From positions 277,594,776 through 277,658,775 of the forward strand of contig NC_134710.1 of assembly GCF_043290135.1 (NCBI RefSeq): 64,000 nt of DNA, written 5' to 3'. Source of the stretch: Rhipicephalus microplus. Taxonomy: Eukaryota; Arthropoda; Arachnida; Ixodida; Ixodidae. Below the pieces are notes generated by a model. That model searched no databases, was not told the origin of the DNA, and was given only the letters and a program-made list of their open reading frames with translations. Of this stretch, positions 36,894-47,922 are shown one piece after another; position 1 is the stretch's first letter; each line of letters opens with the position of its first letter. Both the position numbers and the translations under genes were made by a program.

Positions 36894-39800
36894 GAAGCCT
36901 GCCTCACGCGGAACCTCGAAAGCCGGGCCAGCCACTTCGCGAACAAAACACGAAGGCCGCGCCGTGCGCCCACCCAGCGGTGAAAAAGAAAGCAGGTCTT
37001 TCTGTTTCCACAAAGGCCGCCGCTCAGCCCATCACTGCCAAGCAAGATATTCCAGCGATCAAGGTGTCCCATGTGGAGAACATTAAAAGACGAAGCCTGC
37101 CTCACGCGGAACCTCGAAATCCGGGCCAGCCACTTCGCGCACAAAACACGAAGGCCGCGCCGTCCGCCCCCCCCCCTCCAGCGGTGAGAAAGAAAGCAGG
37201 TCTTTGTTTCCACAAAAACTGCCACTCAGCCCATCACTGCCAAGCAAGATATTCCAGCGATCAAGGTGTCCCATGTGGAGAACGTGAAAAAACGAATCCT
37301 GCCCTACGCGGAACCTCAAAAGCCGGGCCAGCCACTTCGCGCACAAAACACGAAGGCCGCGCCGTGCGCCCACCCAGCGGTGAGAAAGAAAGCAGGTCTT
37401 TGTTTTCACAAAGGCTGCCGTTCAGCCCATCACTGCCAAGCAAGATATTCCAGAGATCAAGGTGTCCCATGTGGAGAACTTGAAAAACGAAGCCTGCCTC
37501 ACGCGGAACCTCGAAAGCCGGGCCAGCCACTTCGTGAACAAAACACGAAGGCCGCGCCGTGCGCCCACCCAGCAGTGAGAAAGAAAGCAGGTCTTTCTGT
37601 TTCCACAAAGGCTGCCGCTCATCCCATCACTGCCAAGCAAGATATTGCAGCGATCAAGGTGTCCCATGTGAAGAACGTGAAAAGACGAAGCCTGCCTCAC
37701 GCGGAACCTCGAAAGCCGGGCCAGCCACTTCACGCACAAAACACGAAGGCCGCGCCGTGCGCCCACCCAGTGGTGAGAAAGAAAGCAGGTCTTTGTTTCC
37801 ACAAAGGCTGCCGCTCAGCCCATCACTGTCAAGCAAGATATTCCAGCGATCAAGGTTTCCCATGTGGAGAACGTGAAAAAACGAATCCTGCCTCACGCGG
37901 AACCTCAAAAGCCGGGCCAGCCGTTTCGCGCACAAAACACGAAGGCCGCGCCGTGCGCCCACCCAGCGGTGAGAAAGAAAGCAGGTCTTTGTTTTCACAA
38001 AGGCTGCCGTTCAGCCCATCACTGCCAAGCAAGATATTCTAGCGATCAAGGTGTCCCATGTGGAGAACGTGAAAAGACGAAGCCTGCCTGACGCGGAAAC
38101 TCGAAAGCCGGGCCAGCCACTTCGCGCACAAAACACGATGGCCACGCCGTGCGCCCACCCAGCGGTGAGAAAGAAAGCAGGTCTTTCTGTTTCCACAAAG
38201 GCTGCCGCTCAGCCCATCACTGCCAAGCAAGATATTCCAGCGATCAAGGTGTCCCATGTGGAGAACATGAAAAGACGAAGCCTGTCTTACGCGGAACCTC
38301 GAAAGCCGGGCCAGCCACTTCGCGCACAAAACACGATGGCCGCGCCGTGCGCCCACCCAGCGGTGAGAAAGAAAGCCGGTCTTTCTGTTTACACAAAGGC
38401 TGCCGTTCAGCCCATCACTGCCAAGCAAGATATTCCAGGGATCAAGGTGTCTCATGTGGAGAACGTGAAAGACGAAGCCTGCCTCACGCGGAACCTCGAA
38501 AGCCGGGCCAGCCACTTCGCGAACAAAACACGAAGGCCGCGCCGTGCGCCCACCCAGCGGTGAAAAAGAAAGCAGGTCTTTCTGTTTCCACAAAGGCCGC
38601 CGCTCAGCCCATCACTGCCAAGCAAGATATTCCAGCGATCAAGGTGTCCCATGTGGAGAACATTAAAAGACGAAGCCTGCCTCACGCGGAACCTCGAAAG
38701 CCGGGCCAGCCACTTCGCGCACAAAACACGAAGGCCGCGCCGTGCGCCCCCCCCAGCGGTGAGAAAGAAAGCAGGTCTTTGTTTCCACAAAAACTGCCAC
38801 TGAGCCCATCACTGCCAAGCAAGATATTCCAGCGATCAAGGTGTCCCATGTGGAGAACGTGAAAAAACGAATCCTGCCCTACGCGGAACCTCAAAAGCCG
38901 GGCCAGCCACTTCGCGCACAAAACACGAAGGCCGCGCCGTGCGCCCACCCAGCGGTGAGAAAGAAAGCAGGTCTTTGTTTTCACAAAGGCTGCCGTTCAG
39001 CCCATCACTGCCAAGCAAGATATTCCAGAGATCAAGGTGTCCCATGTGGAGAACTTGAAAAACGAAGCCTGCCTCACGCGGAACCTCGAAAGCCGGGCCA
39101 GCCACTTCGTGAACAAAACACGAAGGCTGCGCCGTGCGCCCACCCAGCAGTGAGAAAGAAAGCAGGTCTTTCTGTTTCCACAAAGGCTGCCGCTCATCCC
39201 ATCACTGCCAAGCAAGATATTCCAGCGATCAAGGTGTCCCATGTGAAGAACGTGAAAAGACGAAGCCTGCCTCACGCGGAACCTCGAAAGCCGGGCCAGC
39301 CACTTAACGCACAAAACACGAAGGACGCGCCGTGCGCCCACCCAGCGGTGAGAAAGAAAGCAGGTCTTTGTTTCCACAAAGGCTGCCGCTCAGCCCATCA
39401 CTGTCAAGCAAGATATTCCAGCGATCAAGGTTTCCCATGTGGAGAACGTGAAAAAACGAATCCTGCCTCACGCGGAACCTCGAAAGCCGGGCCAGCCACT
39501 TCGCGCACAAAACACGAAGGCCGCGCCGTGCGCCCACCCAGCGGTGAGAAAGAAAGCAGGTCTTTGTTTTCACAAAGGCTGCCGTTCAGCCCATCACTGC
39601 CAAGCAAGATATTCTAGCGATCAAGGTGTCCCATGTGGAGAACGTGAAAAGACGAAGCCTGCCTGACGCGGAACCTCGAAAGCCGGGCCAGCCACTTCGC
39701 GCACAAAACACGATGGCCGCGCCGTGCGCCCACCCAGCGGTGAGAAAGAAAGCAGGTATTTCTGTTTCCACAAAGGCTGCCGCTCAGCCCATCACTGCCA

Positions 39801-42027
39801 AGCAAGATATTCCAGCGATCAAGGTGTCCCATGTGGAGAACGTGAAAAAACGAATCCTGCCGCACGCGGAACCTCAAAAGCCGGGCCAGCTACTTCGCAC
39901 ACAAAACACGAAGGTCGCGCCGTGCGCCCACCCGGCTGTGAGAAAGAGAGCAGGTCTTTCTGTTTCCACAAAGGCTGTCGCTGAGCCCATCATTGCCAAG
40001 CAAGATATTCCAGCGATGAAGGTGTCCCATGTGGACAACGTGAAAAGACGAAGCCTGCCTCACGCGGAACCTCGAAAGCCGAGCCAGCCACTTCGCGCAC
40101 AAAACACGAAGGCCGCGCCGTGCGCCCACCCAGCGGTGAGAAAGAAAGCAGGTCTTTCTGTTTCCACAAAGGCAGCCACTCAGCCCATCACTGCCAAGGA
40201 AGATATTCCAGCGATCAAGGTGTCCCATGTGGAGAACGTGAAAAGACGAAGCCTGCCTCACGCGGAACCTCGAAGGCCGGGCCAGCCACTTCGCGCACAA
40301 AATACGAAGGAAGCGCCGTGCGCCCACCCAGCGGTGAGAAAGAAAGCAGGTCTTTGTGTTTCCACAAAGGCTGCCGCTCAGCCCATCACTGCCAAGCAAG
40401 ATATTCCAGCGATCAAGGTGTCCCATGTGGAGAACGTGAAAAGACGAATCCTGCCTCACGCGGAACCTCGAAAGCCGGGCCAGCCACTTCGCGCACAAAA
40501 CACGAAGGCCGCGCCGTGCGCCCACCCAGCGGTGAGAAAGAAAGCAGGTTCTTCCGTTTCCACAAAGGCTGCCGCTCAGCCCATCAGTTCCAAGCAAGAT
40601 ATTCCAGCGATCAAGGTGTCTCATGTGGAGAACGTGAAAAGACTAATCCTGCCTCACGCGGAACCTCGAAAGCCGGGCCAGCCACTTCGCGCACAAAACA
40701 CGAAGGCTGCGCCGTGTGCCCATCCAGCGGTGAGAAAGAAATCAGGTCTTTCTGTTTCCACAAAGGCAGCCACTCAGCCCATCACTGCCAAGCAAGATAT
40801 TATAGCGATGAAGGTGTGCCATGTGGAGAACGTGAAAAGACGAAGCCTGCCTCACGCGGAACTTCGAAAGCCGGGCCAGCCACTTCGCGCACAAAACACG
40901 AAGGCATGCCGTGCGCCCACCCAGCTGTGAGTAAGAAAGCAGGTCTTTCTGTTTCCACAAAGGCAGCCATTCAGCCCATCACTGCCAAGCAAGATATTCC
41001 AGTGATCAAGGTGTCCCATGTGGAGAACGTGAAAAGACGAATCTTGCCTCACGCGGAACCTCGAAAGCCGGGCCAGCCACTTCGCGAACAAAACACGATG
41101 GCCGCGCCGTGCGCCCACCCAGCGGTGAGAAAGAAAGCAGGTCTTTCTGTTTCCACAAAGGCTGCCGCTCAGCCCATCACTGCCAAGCAAGATATTCCAG
41201 CGATCAAGGTGTCCCATGTGGAGAACATGAAAAGACGAAGCCTGTCTCACGCGGAACCTAGAAAGCCGGGCCAGCCACTTCGCGCACAAAACACGACGGC
41301 CGCGCCGTGCGCCCACCCAGCGGTGAGAAAGAAAGCCGGTCTTTCTGTTTACACAAAGGCTGCCGTTCAGCCCATCACTGCCAAGCAAGATATTCCAGGG
41401 ATAAAGGTGTCTCATGTGGAGAACGTGAAAGACGAAGCCTGCCTCACGCGGAACCTCGAAAGCCGGGCCAGCCACTTCGCGAACAAAACACGAAGGCCGC
41501 GCCGTGCGCCCACCCAGCGGTGAAAAAGAAAGCAGGTCTTTCTGTTTCCACAAAGGCCGCCGCTCAGCCCATCACTGCCAAGCAAGATATTCCAGCGATC
41601 AAGGTGTCCCATGTGGAGAACATTAGAAGACGAAGCCTGCCTCACGCGGAACCTCGAAAGCCGGGCCAGCCACTTCGCGCACAAAACACGAAGGCCGCGC
41701 CGTGCGCCCCCCCCCCCAGCGGTGAGAAAGAAAGCAGGTCTTTGTTTCCACAAAAACTGCCACTCAGCCCATCACTGCCAAGCAAGATATTCCAGCGATC
41801 AAGGTGTCCCATGTGGAGAACTTGAAAAAACGAATCCTGCCTCACGCGGAACCTCAAAAGCCGGGCCAGCCACTTCGCGCACAAAACACGAAGGCCGCGC
41901 CGTGCGCCCACCCAGCGGTGAGAAAGAAAGCAGGTCTTTGTTTTCACAAAGGCTGTCGTTCAGCCCATCACTGCCAAGCAAGATATTCTAGAGATCAAGG
42001 TGTCCCATGTGGAGAAATTGAAAGACG
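36894..42027 (+). repeat. 26-mer higher-order repeat, copy 2
   Basis: This is the direct tandem copy of 31761-36893. Small differences mark it: GAAGGACGCG at about 39322 (copy 1 GAAGGCCGCG), GAAGGCTGCGCCGTGTGCC at about 40702, and GATATTGCAG at 37641. Copy 3 shares the first two, so copy 3 was made from this copy and not from copy 1. Beyond 42027 the sequence turns into a different variant order (GGAACTTTGAAAGCC, CAGCAGTAAG). Confidence 0.88.
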
Positions 42028-44705
42028 AAGCCTGCCTCACGCGGAACTTTGAAAGCCGGGCCAGCCACTTCGTGAACAAAACACGAAGGCCGCGCCGTGC
42101 GCCCACCCAGCAGTAAGAAAGAAAGCAGGTCTTTCTGTTTCCACAAAGGCTGCCGCTCATCCCATCACTGCCAAGCAAGATATTCCAGCGATCAAGGTGT
42201 CCCATGTGGAGAACGTGAAAAGACGAAGCCTGCCTCACGCGGAACCTCGAAAGCCGGGCCAGCCACTTCACGCACAAAACACGAAGGCCGCGCCGTGCGC
42301 CCACCCAGCGGTGAGAAAGAAAGCAGGTCTTTGTTTCCACAAAGGCTGCCGCTCAGCCCATCACTGTCAAGCAAGATATTCCAGCGATCAAGGTGTCCCA
42401 TGTGGAGAACGTGAAAAAACGAATCCTGCCTCACGCGGAACCTCAAAAGCCGGGCCAGCCACTTTGCGCACAAAACACGAAGGCCGCGCCGTGCGCCCAC
42501 CCAGCGGTGAGAAAGAAAGCAGGTCTTTGTTTTCACAAAGGCTGCCGTTCAGCCCATCACTGCCAAGCAAGATATTCTAGCGATCAAGGTGTCCCATGTG
42601 GAGAACGTGAAAAGACGAAGCCTGCCTGACGCGGAACCTCGAAAGCCGGGCCAGCCACTTCGCGCACAAAACACGATGGCCGCACCGTGCGCCCACCCAG
42701 CGGTGAGAAAGAAAGCAGGTCTTTCTGTTTCCACAAAGGCTGCCGCTCAGCCGATCACTGCCAAGCAAGATATTCCAGCGATCAAGGTGTCCCATGTGGA
42801 GAACGCGAAAAAACGAATCCTGCCACACGCGGAACCTCAAAAGCCAGGCCAGCTACTTCGCGCACAAAACACGAAGGTTGCGCCGTGCGCCCACCCAGCT
42901 GTGAGAAAGAGAGCATGTCTTTCTGTTTCCACAAAGGCTGTCGCTGAGCCCATCATTGCCAAGCAAGATATTCCAGCGATGAAGGTGTCCCATGTGGACA
43001 ACGTGAAAAGACGAAGCCTGCCTCACGCGGAACCTCGAAAGCCGGGCCAGCCACTTCGCGCACAAAACACGAAGGCCGCGCCGTGCGCCCACCAGCGGTG
43101 AGAAAGAAAGCAGGTCTTTCTGTTTCCACAAGGCAGCCACTCAGCCCATCACTGCCAAGGAAGATACTCCAGCGATCAAGGTGTCCCATGTGGAGAACGT
43201 GAAAAGACGAAGCCTGCCTCACGCGGAACCTCGAAGGCCGGGCCAGCCACTTCTCGCACAAAATACGAAGGCCGCGCCGTGCGCCCACCCAGCGGTGAGA
43301 AAGAAAGCAGGTCTTTCTGTTTCCACAAAGGCTGCCGCTCAGCCCATCACTGCCAAGCAAGATATTCCAGCGATCAAGGTGTCCCATGTGGAGAACGTGA
43401 AAAGACGAATCCTGCCTCACGCGGAACCTCGAAAGCCGGGCCAGCCACTTCGCGCACAAAACACGAAGGCCGCGCCGTGCGCCCACCCAGCGGTGAGAAA
43501 GAAAGCAGGTTTTTCCGTTTCCACAAACGCTGCTGCTCAGCCCATCAGTTCCAAGCAAGATATTCCAGCGATCAAGGTGTCTCATGTGGAGAACGTGAAA
43601 AGACTAATCCTGCCTCACGCGGAACCTCGAAAGCCGGGCCAGCCACTTCGCGCACAAAACACGAAGGCCGCGCCGTGTGCCCACCCAGCGGTGAGAAAGA
43701 AAGCAGGTCTTTCTGTTTCCACAAAGGCAGCCACTCAGCCCATCACTGCCAAGCAAGGTATTCCAGCGATGAATGTGTCCCATGTGGAGAACGTGAAAAG
43801 ACGAAGCCTGCCTCACGCGGAACTTTAAAAGCCGGGCCAGCCACTTCGCGCACTAAACACGAAGGCATGCCGTGCGCCCACCCAGCGGTGAGAAAGAAAG
43901 CAGGTCTTTCTGTTTCCACAAAGGCAGCCATTCAGCCCATCACTGCAGAGCAAGATATTCCAGTGATCAAGGTGTCCCATGTGGAGAACGTGAAAAGACG
44001 AATCTTGCCTCACGCGGAACCTCGAAAGCCGGGCCAGCCACTTCGCGCACAAAACAGGAAGGCCGCGCCGTGCGCCGACCCAGCGGTGAGAAAGAAAGCA
44101 GGTCTTTCCGTTTCCACAAAGGCTGCCGCTCAGCCCATCACTGCCAAGCAAGATATTCCAGCAATCAAGGTGTCCCATGTGGAGAACGTGAAAAGACGAA
44201 GCCTGCCTCACGCGGAACCTCGAAGGCCAGGCCAGCCACTTCGCGCACAAAATACGAAGGCCGCGCCGTGCGTCCACTCAGCGGTGAGAAAGAAAGCAGG
44301 TCTTTCTGTTTCCACAAAGGCTGCCGCTCAGCCCATCACTGCCAAGCAAGATATTCCAGCGATCAAGGTGTCCCATGTGGAGAACGTGAAAAGACGAATC
44401 CTGCCTCACGCGGAACCTCGAAAGCCGGGCCAGCCACTTCGCGCACAAAACACGAAGGCCGCGCCGTGCGCCTACCCAGCGGTGAGAAAGAAAGCAGGTT
44501 TTTCTGTTTCCACAAAGGCTGCCGCTCAGCCCATCACTTCCAAGCAAGATATTCCAGCGATCAAGTTGTCCCATGTGGAGAACGTGAAAAGACTAATCCT
44601 GCCTCACGCGGAACCTCGAAAGCCAGGCCAGCGACTTCGTGCACAAAACACGAAGGCCGCGCCGTGTGCCCACCCAGCGGTGAGAAAGAAAGCAGGTCTT
44701 TTTGT
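41993..44705 (+). repeat. Dispersed 14-mer duplication, copy 1
   Basis: This stretch matches 51227 to about 53925. The offset is 9,234 bp, 9,236 bp after two one-base losses here (GCCCACCAGCGG at about 43090 and CCACAAGGCAGCC at about 43128), and 9,226 bp after a 10-bp loss in the other copy. It opens the poly-C-poor domain; no poly-C unit is seen from 41718 to 51126. Confidence 0.8.
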
Positions 44706-45574
44706 TTCCACAAAGCAGCCACTCAGCCCATCACTGCCAAGCAAGATATTCCAGCGATCAAGGTGTCCCATGTGGAGAACGTGGAAAGACGAATCCTGCC
44801 TCACGCGGAACCTCGAAAGCCGGGCCAGCCACTTCGCGCTTAAAACACGAAGGCAGCGCCGTGCGCTGACCCAGCGGTGAGAAATAAAGCAAGTCTTTCT
44901 GTTGCCACAAAGGCTGCCGCTCAGCCCATCACTGCCAAGCAAGATATTCCAGCGATCAAGGTGTCCCATGTGGAGATTGTGAAAAGACGAAGCCTGCCTC
45001 ACACGAAACCTCGAAAGCCGGGCCAGCCACTTCGCGCACAAAACACGAAGGCCGCGCCGTGCACCCACCCAGCGGTTAGAAAGAAAGCAGGTCCTCAGCC
45101 CATCACTGCCAAGCAAGATATTCCAGCGATCAAGGTGTCCCATGTGGAGAACGTGAAAAGACGAAGCCTCCCTTACACGAAACCTCAAAAGCCGGGCCAG
45201 CCACTTTGCGCACAAAACACGAAGGCCGCGCCGTGCCCCCACCCAGCGGTGAGAAAGAAAGCAGGTCTTTCTGTTTCCACAAAGGCTGCCGCTCATCCCA
45301 TCACTGCCAAGCAAGATATTCCAGCGATCAAGGTGTCCCATGTTGAGAACGTGAAAAGACGAAGCCTGCCTCACGCGGAATCTCGAAAGCCGGGCCAGCC
45401 ACTTAGCGCACAAAACACGAAGGCCGCGCCGTGCGCCCACCCAGCGGTGAGAAAGAAAGCAGGTCTTTGTTTCCACAAAGGCTGCCGCTCAGCCCATCAC
45501 TGCCAAGCAAGATATTCCAGCGATCAAGGTGTCCCATGTGGAGAACGCGAAAAGACGAAGCCTGCCTCACGCAG
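43425..45574 (+). repeat. 11-mer tandem duplication (2,150 bp), copy 1
   Basis: The offset to the next copy is a constant 2,150 bp (for example the CACAAACGCTGCTGCTCAG unit at about 43521 and 45671). Copy 1 contains a 174-bp monomer (44958-45131) that has lost 24 bp, and units with GCACTAAACACG and GGAACTTTAAAAGCC. The period is shorter than 11 x 198 mainly because of that deletion. Confidence 0.84.
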
Positions 45575-47030
45575 AACCTCGAAAGCCGGGCCAGCCACTT
45601 CGCGCACAAAACACGAAGGCCGCGCCGTGCGCCCACCCAGCGGTGAGAAAGAAAGCAGGTTTTTCCGTTTCCACAAACGCTGCTGCTCAGCCCATCAGTT
45701 CCAAGCAAGATATTCCAGCGATCAAGGTGTCTCATGTGGAGAACGTGAAAAGACTAATCCTGCCTCACGCGGAACCTCGAAAGCCGGGCCAGCCACTTCG
45801 CGCACAAAACACGAAGGCCGCGCCGTGTGCCCACCCAGCGGTGAGAAAGAAAGCAGGTCTTTCTGTTTCCACAAAGGCAGCCACTCAGCCCATCACTGCC
45901 AAGCAAGGTATTCCAGCGATGAATGTGTCCCATGTGGAGAACGTGAAAAGACGAAGCCTGCCTCACGCGGAACTTTAAAAGCCGGGCCAGCCACTTCGCG
46001 CACTAAACACGAAGGCATGCCGTGCGCCCACCCAGCGGTGAGAAAGAAAGCAGGTCTTTCTGTTTCCACAAAGTCAGCCATTCAGCCCAACACTGCAGAG
46101 CAAGATATTCCAGTGATCAAGGTGTCCCATGTGGAGAACGTGAAAAGACGAATCTTGCCTCACGCGGAACCTCGAAAGCCGGGCCAGCCACTTCGCGCAC
46201 AAAACAGGAAGGCCGCGCCGTGCGCCGACCCAGCGGTGAGAAAGAAAGCAGGTCTTTCCGTTTCCACAAAGGCTGCCGCTCAGCCCATCACTGCCAAGCA
46301 AGATATTCCAGCAATCAAGGTGTCCCATGTGGAGAACGTGAAAAGACGAAGCCTGCCTCACGCGGAACCTCGATGGCCAGGCCAGCCACTTCGCGCACAA
46401 AATACGAAGGCCGCGCCGTGCGTCCACTCAGCGGTGAGAAAGAAAGCAGGTCTTTCTGTTTCCACAAAGGCTGCCGCTCAGCCCTTCACTGCCAAGCAAG
46501 ATATTCCAGCGATCAAGGTGTCCCATGTGGAGAACGTGAAAAGACGAATCCTGCCTCACGCGGAACCTCGAAAGCCGGGCCAGCCACTTCGCGCACAAAA
46601 CACGAAGGCCGCGCCGTGCGCCAACCCAGCGGTGAGAAAGAAAGCAGGTTTTTCTGTTTCCACAAAGGCTGCCGCTCAGCCCATCACTTCCAAGCAAGAT
46701 ATTCCAGCGATCAAGTTGTCCCATGTGGAGAACGTGAAAAGACTAATCCTGCCTCACGCGGAACCTCGAAAGCCAGGCCAGCGACTTCGTGCACAAAACA
46801 CGAAGGCCGCGCCGTGTGCCCACCCAGCGGTGAGAAAGAAAGCAGGTCTTTTTGTTTCCACAAAGCAGCCACTCAGCCCATCACTGCCAAGCAAGATATT
46901 CCAGCGATCAAGGTGTCCCATGTGGAGAACGTGGAAAGACGAATCCTGCCTCACGCGGAACCTCGAAAGCCGGGCCAGCCACTTCGCGCTTAAAACACGA
47001 AGGCCGCGCCGTGCGCTGACCCAGCGGTGA
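44877..47030 (+). other. Repeat-derived open frame, 717 codons (probably not a gene)
   Basis: Spans the junction of the two 11-mer copies and begins and ends at equivalent places in them, which shows that the frame limits are set by the duplication and not by a gene. It includes the 24-bp-deleted monomer, which keeps phase, and moves between the two forward readings at 196-bp and -1 units. Confidence 0.15.
44958..45131 (+). repeat. 174-bp monomer with a 24-bp internal deletion
   Basis: The pyrimidine stretch and the following ACAAAGGCTGCCG are missing, so GCAGGTC joins directly to CTCAGCCC. The loss is a multiple of three and leaves the forward frame open. The same deleted unit is at 47306-47479, so the deletion came before the 11-mer duplication. 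Confidence 0.9.
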
Positions 47031-47922
47031 GAAATAAAGCAAGTCTTTCTGTTGCCACAAAGGCTGCCGCTCAGCCCATCACTGCCAAGCAAGATATTCC
47101 AGCGATCAAGGTGTCCCATGTGGAGAACATGAAAAGACGAAGCCTGCCTCACGCGGAACCTCGAAAGCCAGGCCAGCCACTTCGCGCACAAAACACGAAG
47201 GCCGCGCCGTGCCCCCACCCAGCGGTGAGAAAGAAAGCAGGTCTTTCTGTTTCCACAAAGGCTGCCGCTCAGCCCATCACTGCCAAGCAAGATATTCCAG
47301 CGATCAAGGTGTCCCATGTGGAGATTGTGAAAAGACGAAGCCTGCCTCACACGAAACCTCGAAAGCCGGGCCAGCCACTTCGCGCACAAAACACGAAGGC
47401 CGCGCCGTGCACCCACCCAGCGGTTAGAAAGAAAGCAGGTCCTCAGCCCATCACTGCCAAGCAAGATATTCCAGCGATCAAGGTGTCCCATGTGGAGAAC
47501 GTGAAAAAACGAAGCCTCCCTTACACGAAACCTCAAAAGCCGGGCCAGCCACTTTGCGCACAAAACACGAAGGCCGCGCCGTGCCCCCACCCAGCGGTGA
47601 GAAAGAAAGCAGGTCTTTCTGTTTCCACAAAGGCTGCCGCTCATCCCATCACTGCCAAGCAAGATATTCCAGCGATCAAGGTGTCCCATGTTGAGAACGT
47701 GAAAAGACGAAGCCTGCCTCACGCGGAATCTCGAAAGCCGGGCCAGCCACTTCGCGCACAAAACACGAAGGCCGCGCCGTGCGCCCACCCAGCGGTGAGA
47801 AAGAAAGCAGGTCTTTGTTTCCACAAAGGCTGCCGCTCAGCCCATCACTGCCAAGCAAGATATTCCAGCGATCAAGGTGTCCCATGTGGAGAACGCGAAA
47901 AGACGAAGCCTGCCTCACGCAG
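45575..47922 (+). repeat. 11-mer tandem duplication, copy 2 with one extra monomer
   Basis: This copy follows copy 1 directly. After about 47.1 kb the offset changes from 2,150 to 2,348 bp, a gain of exactly 198 bp: one whole monomer (47108-47305) is present here and absent from copy 1. The extra unit carries GAACATG and GAAAGCCAGGCC. The 174-bp deleted monomer recurs here at 47306-47479. Confidence 0.84.

Larger units (their letters stand above)
35660..43316 (+). repeat. Source segment of a ~20.68-kb displaced duplication
   Basis: This 7.66-kb segment is repeated at 56344-64000. The offset is 20,684 bp, drops to 20,681 bp between the two poly-C tracts that differ (C14 at 36571 against C11 at 57255; C11 at 41707 against C14 at 62388), and returns to 20,684 bp. 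The three single-base differences I found by eye are 36632 T/C, 37647 G/C and 42806 C/T. The true end lies beyond the window on the copy side. Confidence 0.88.

Noticed and set aside
45080..45110. A junction with non-repeat sequence at GCAGGTCCTCAGCCC
   Set aside because: It is a simple 24-bp deletion within a monomer, and the identical deletion occurs at about 47440.
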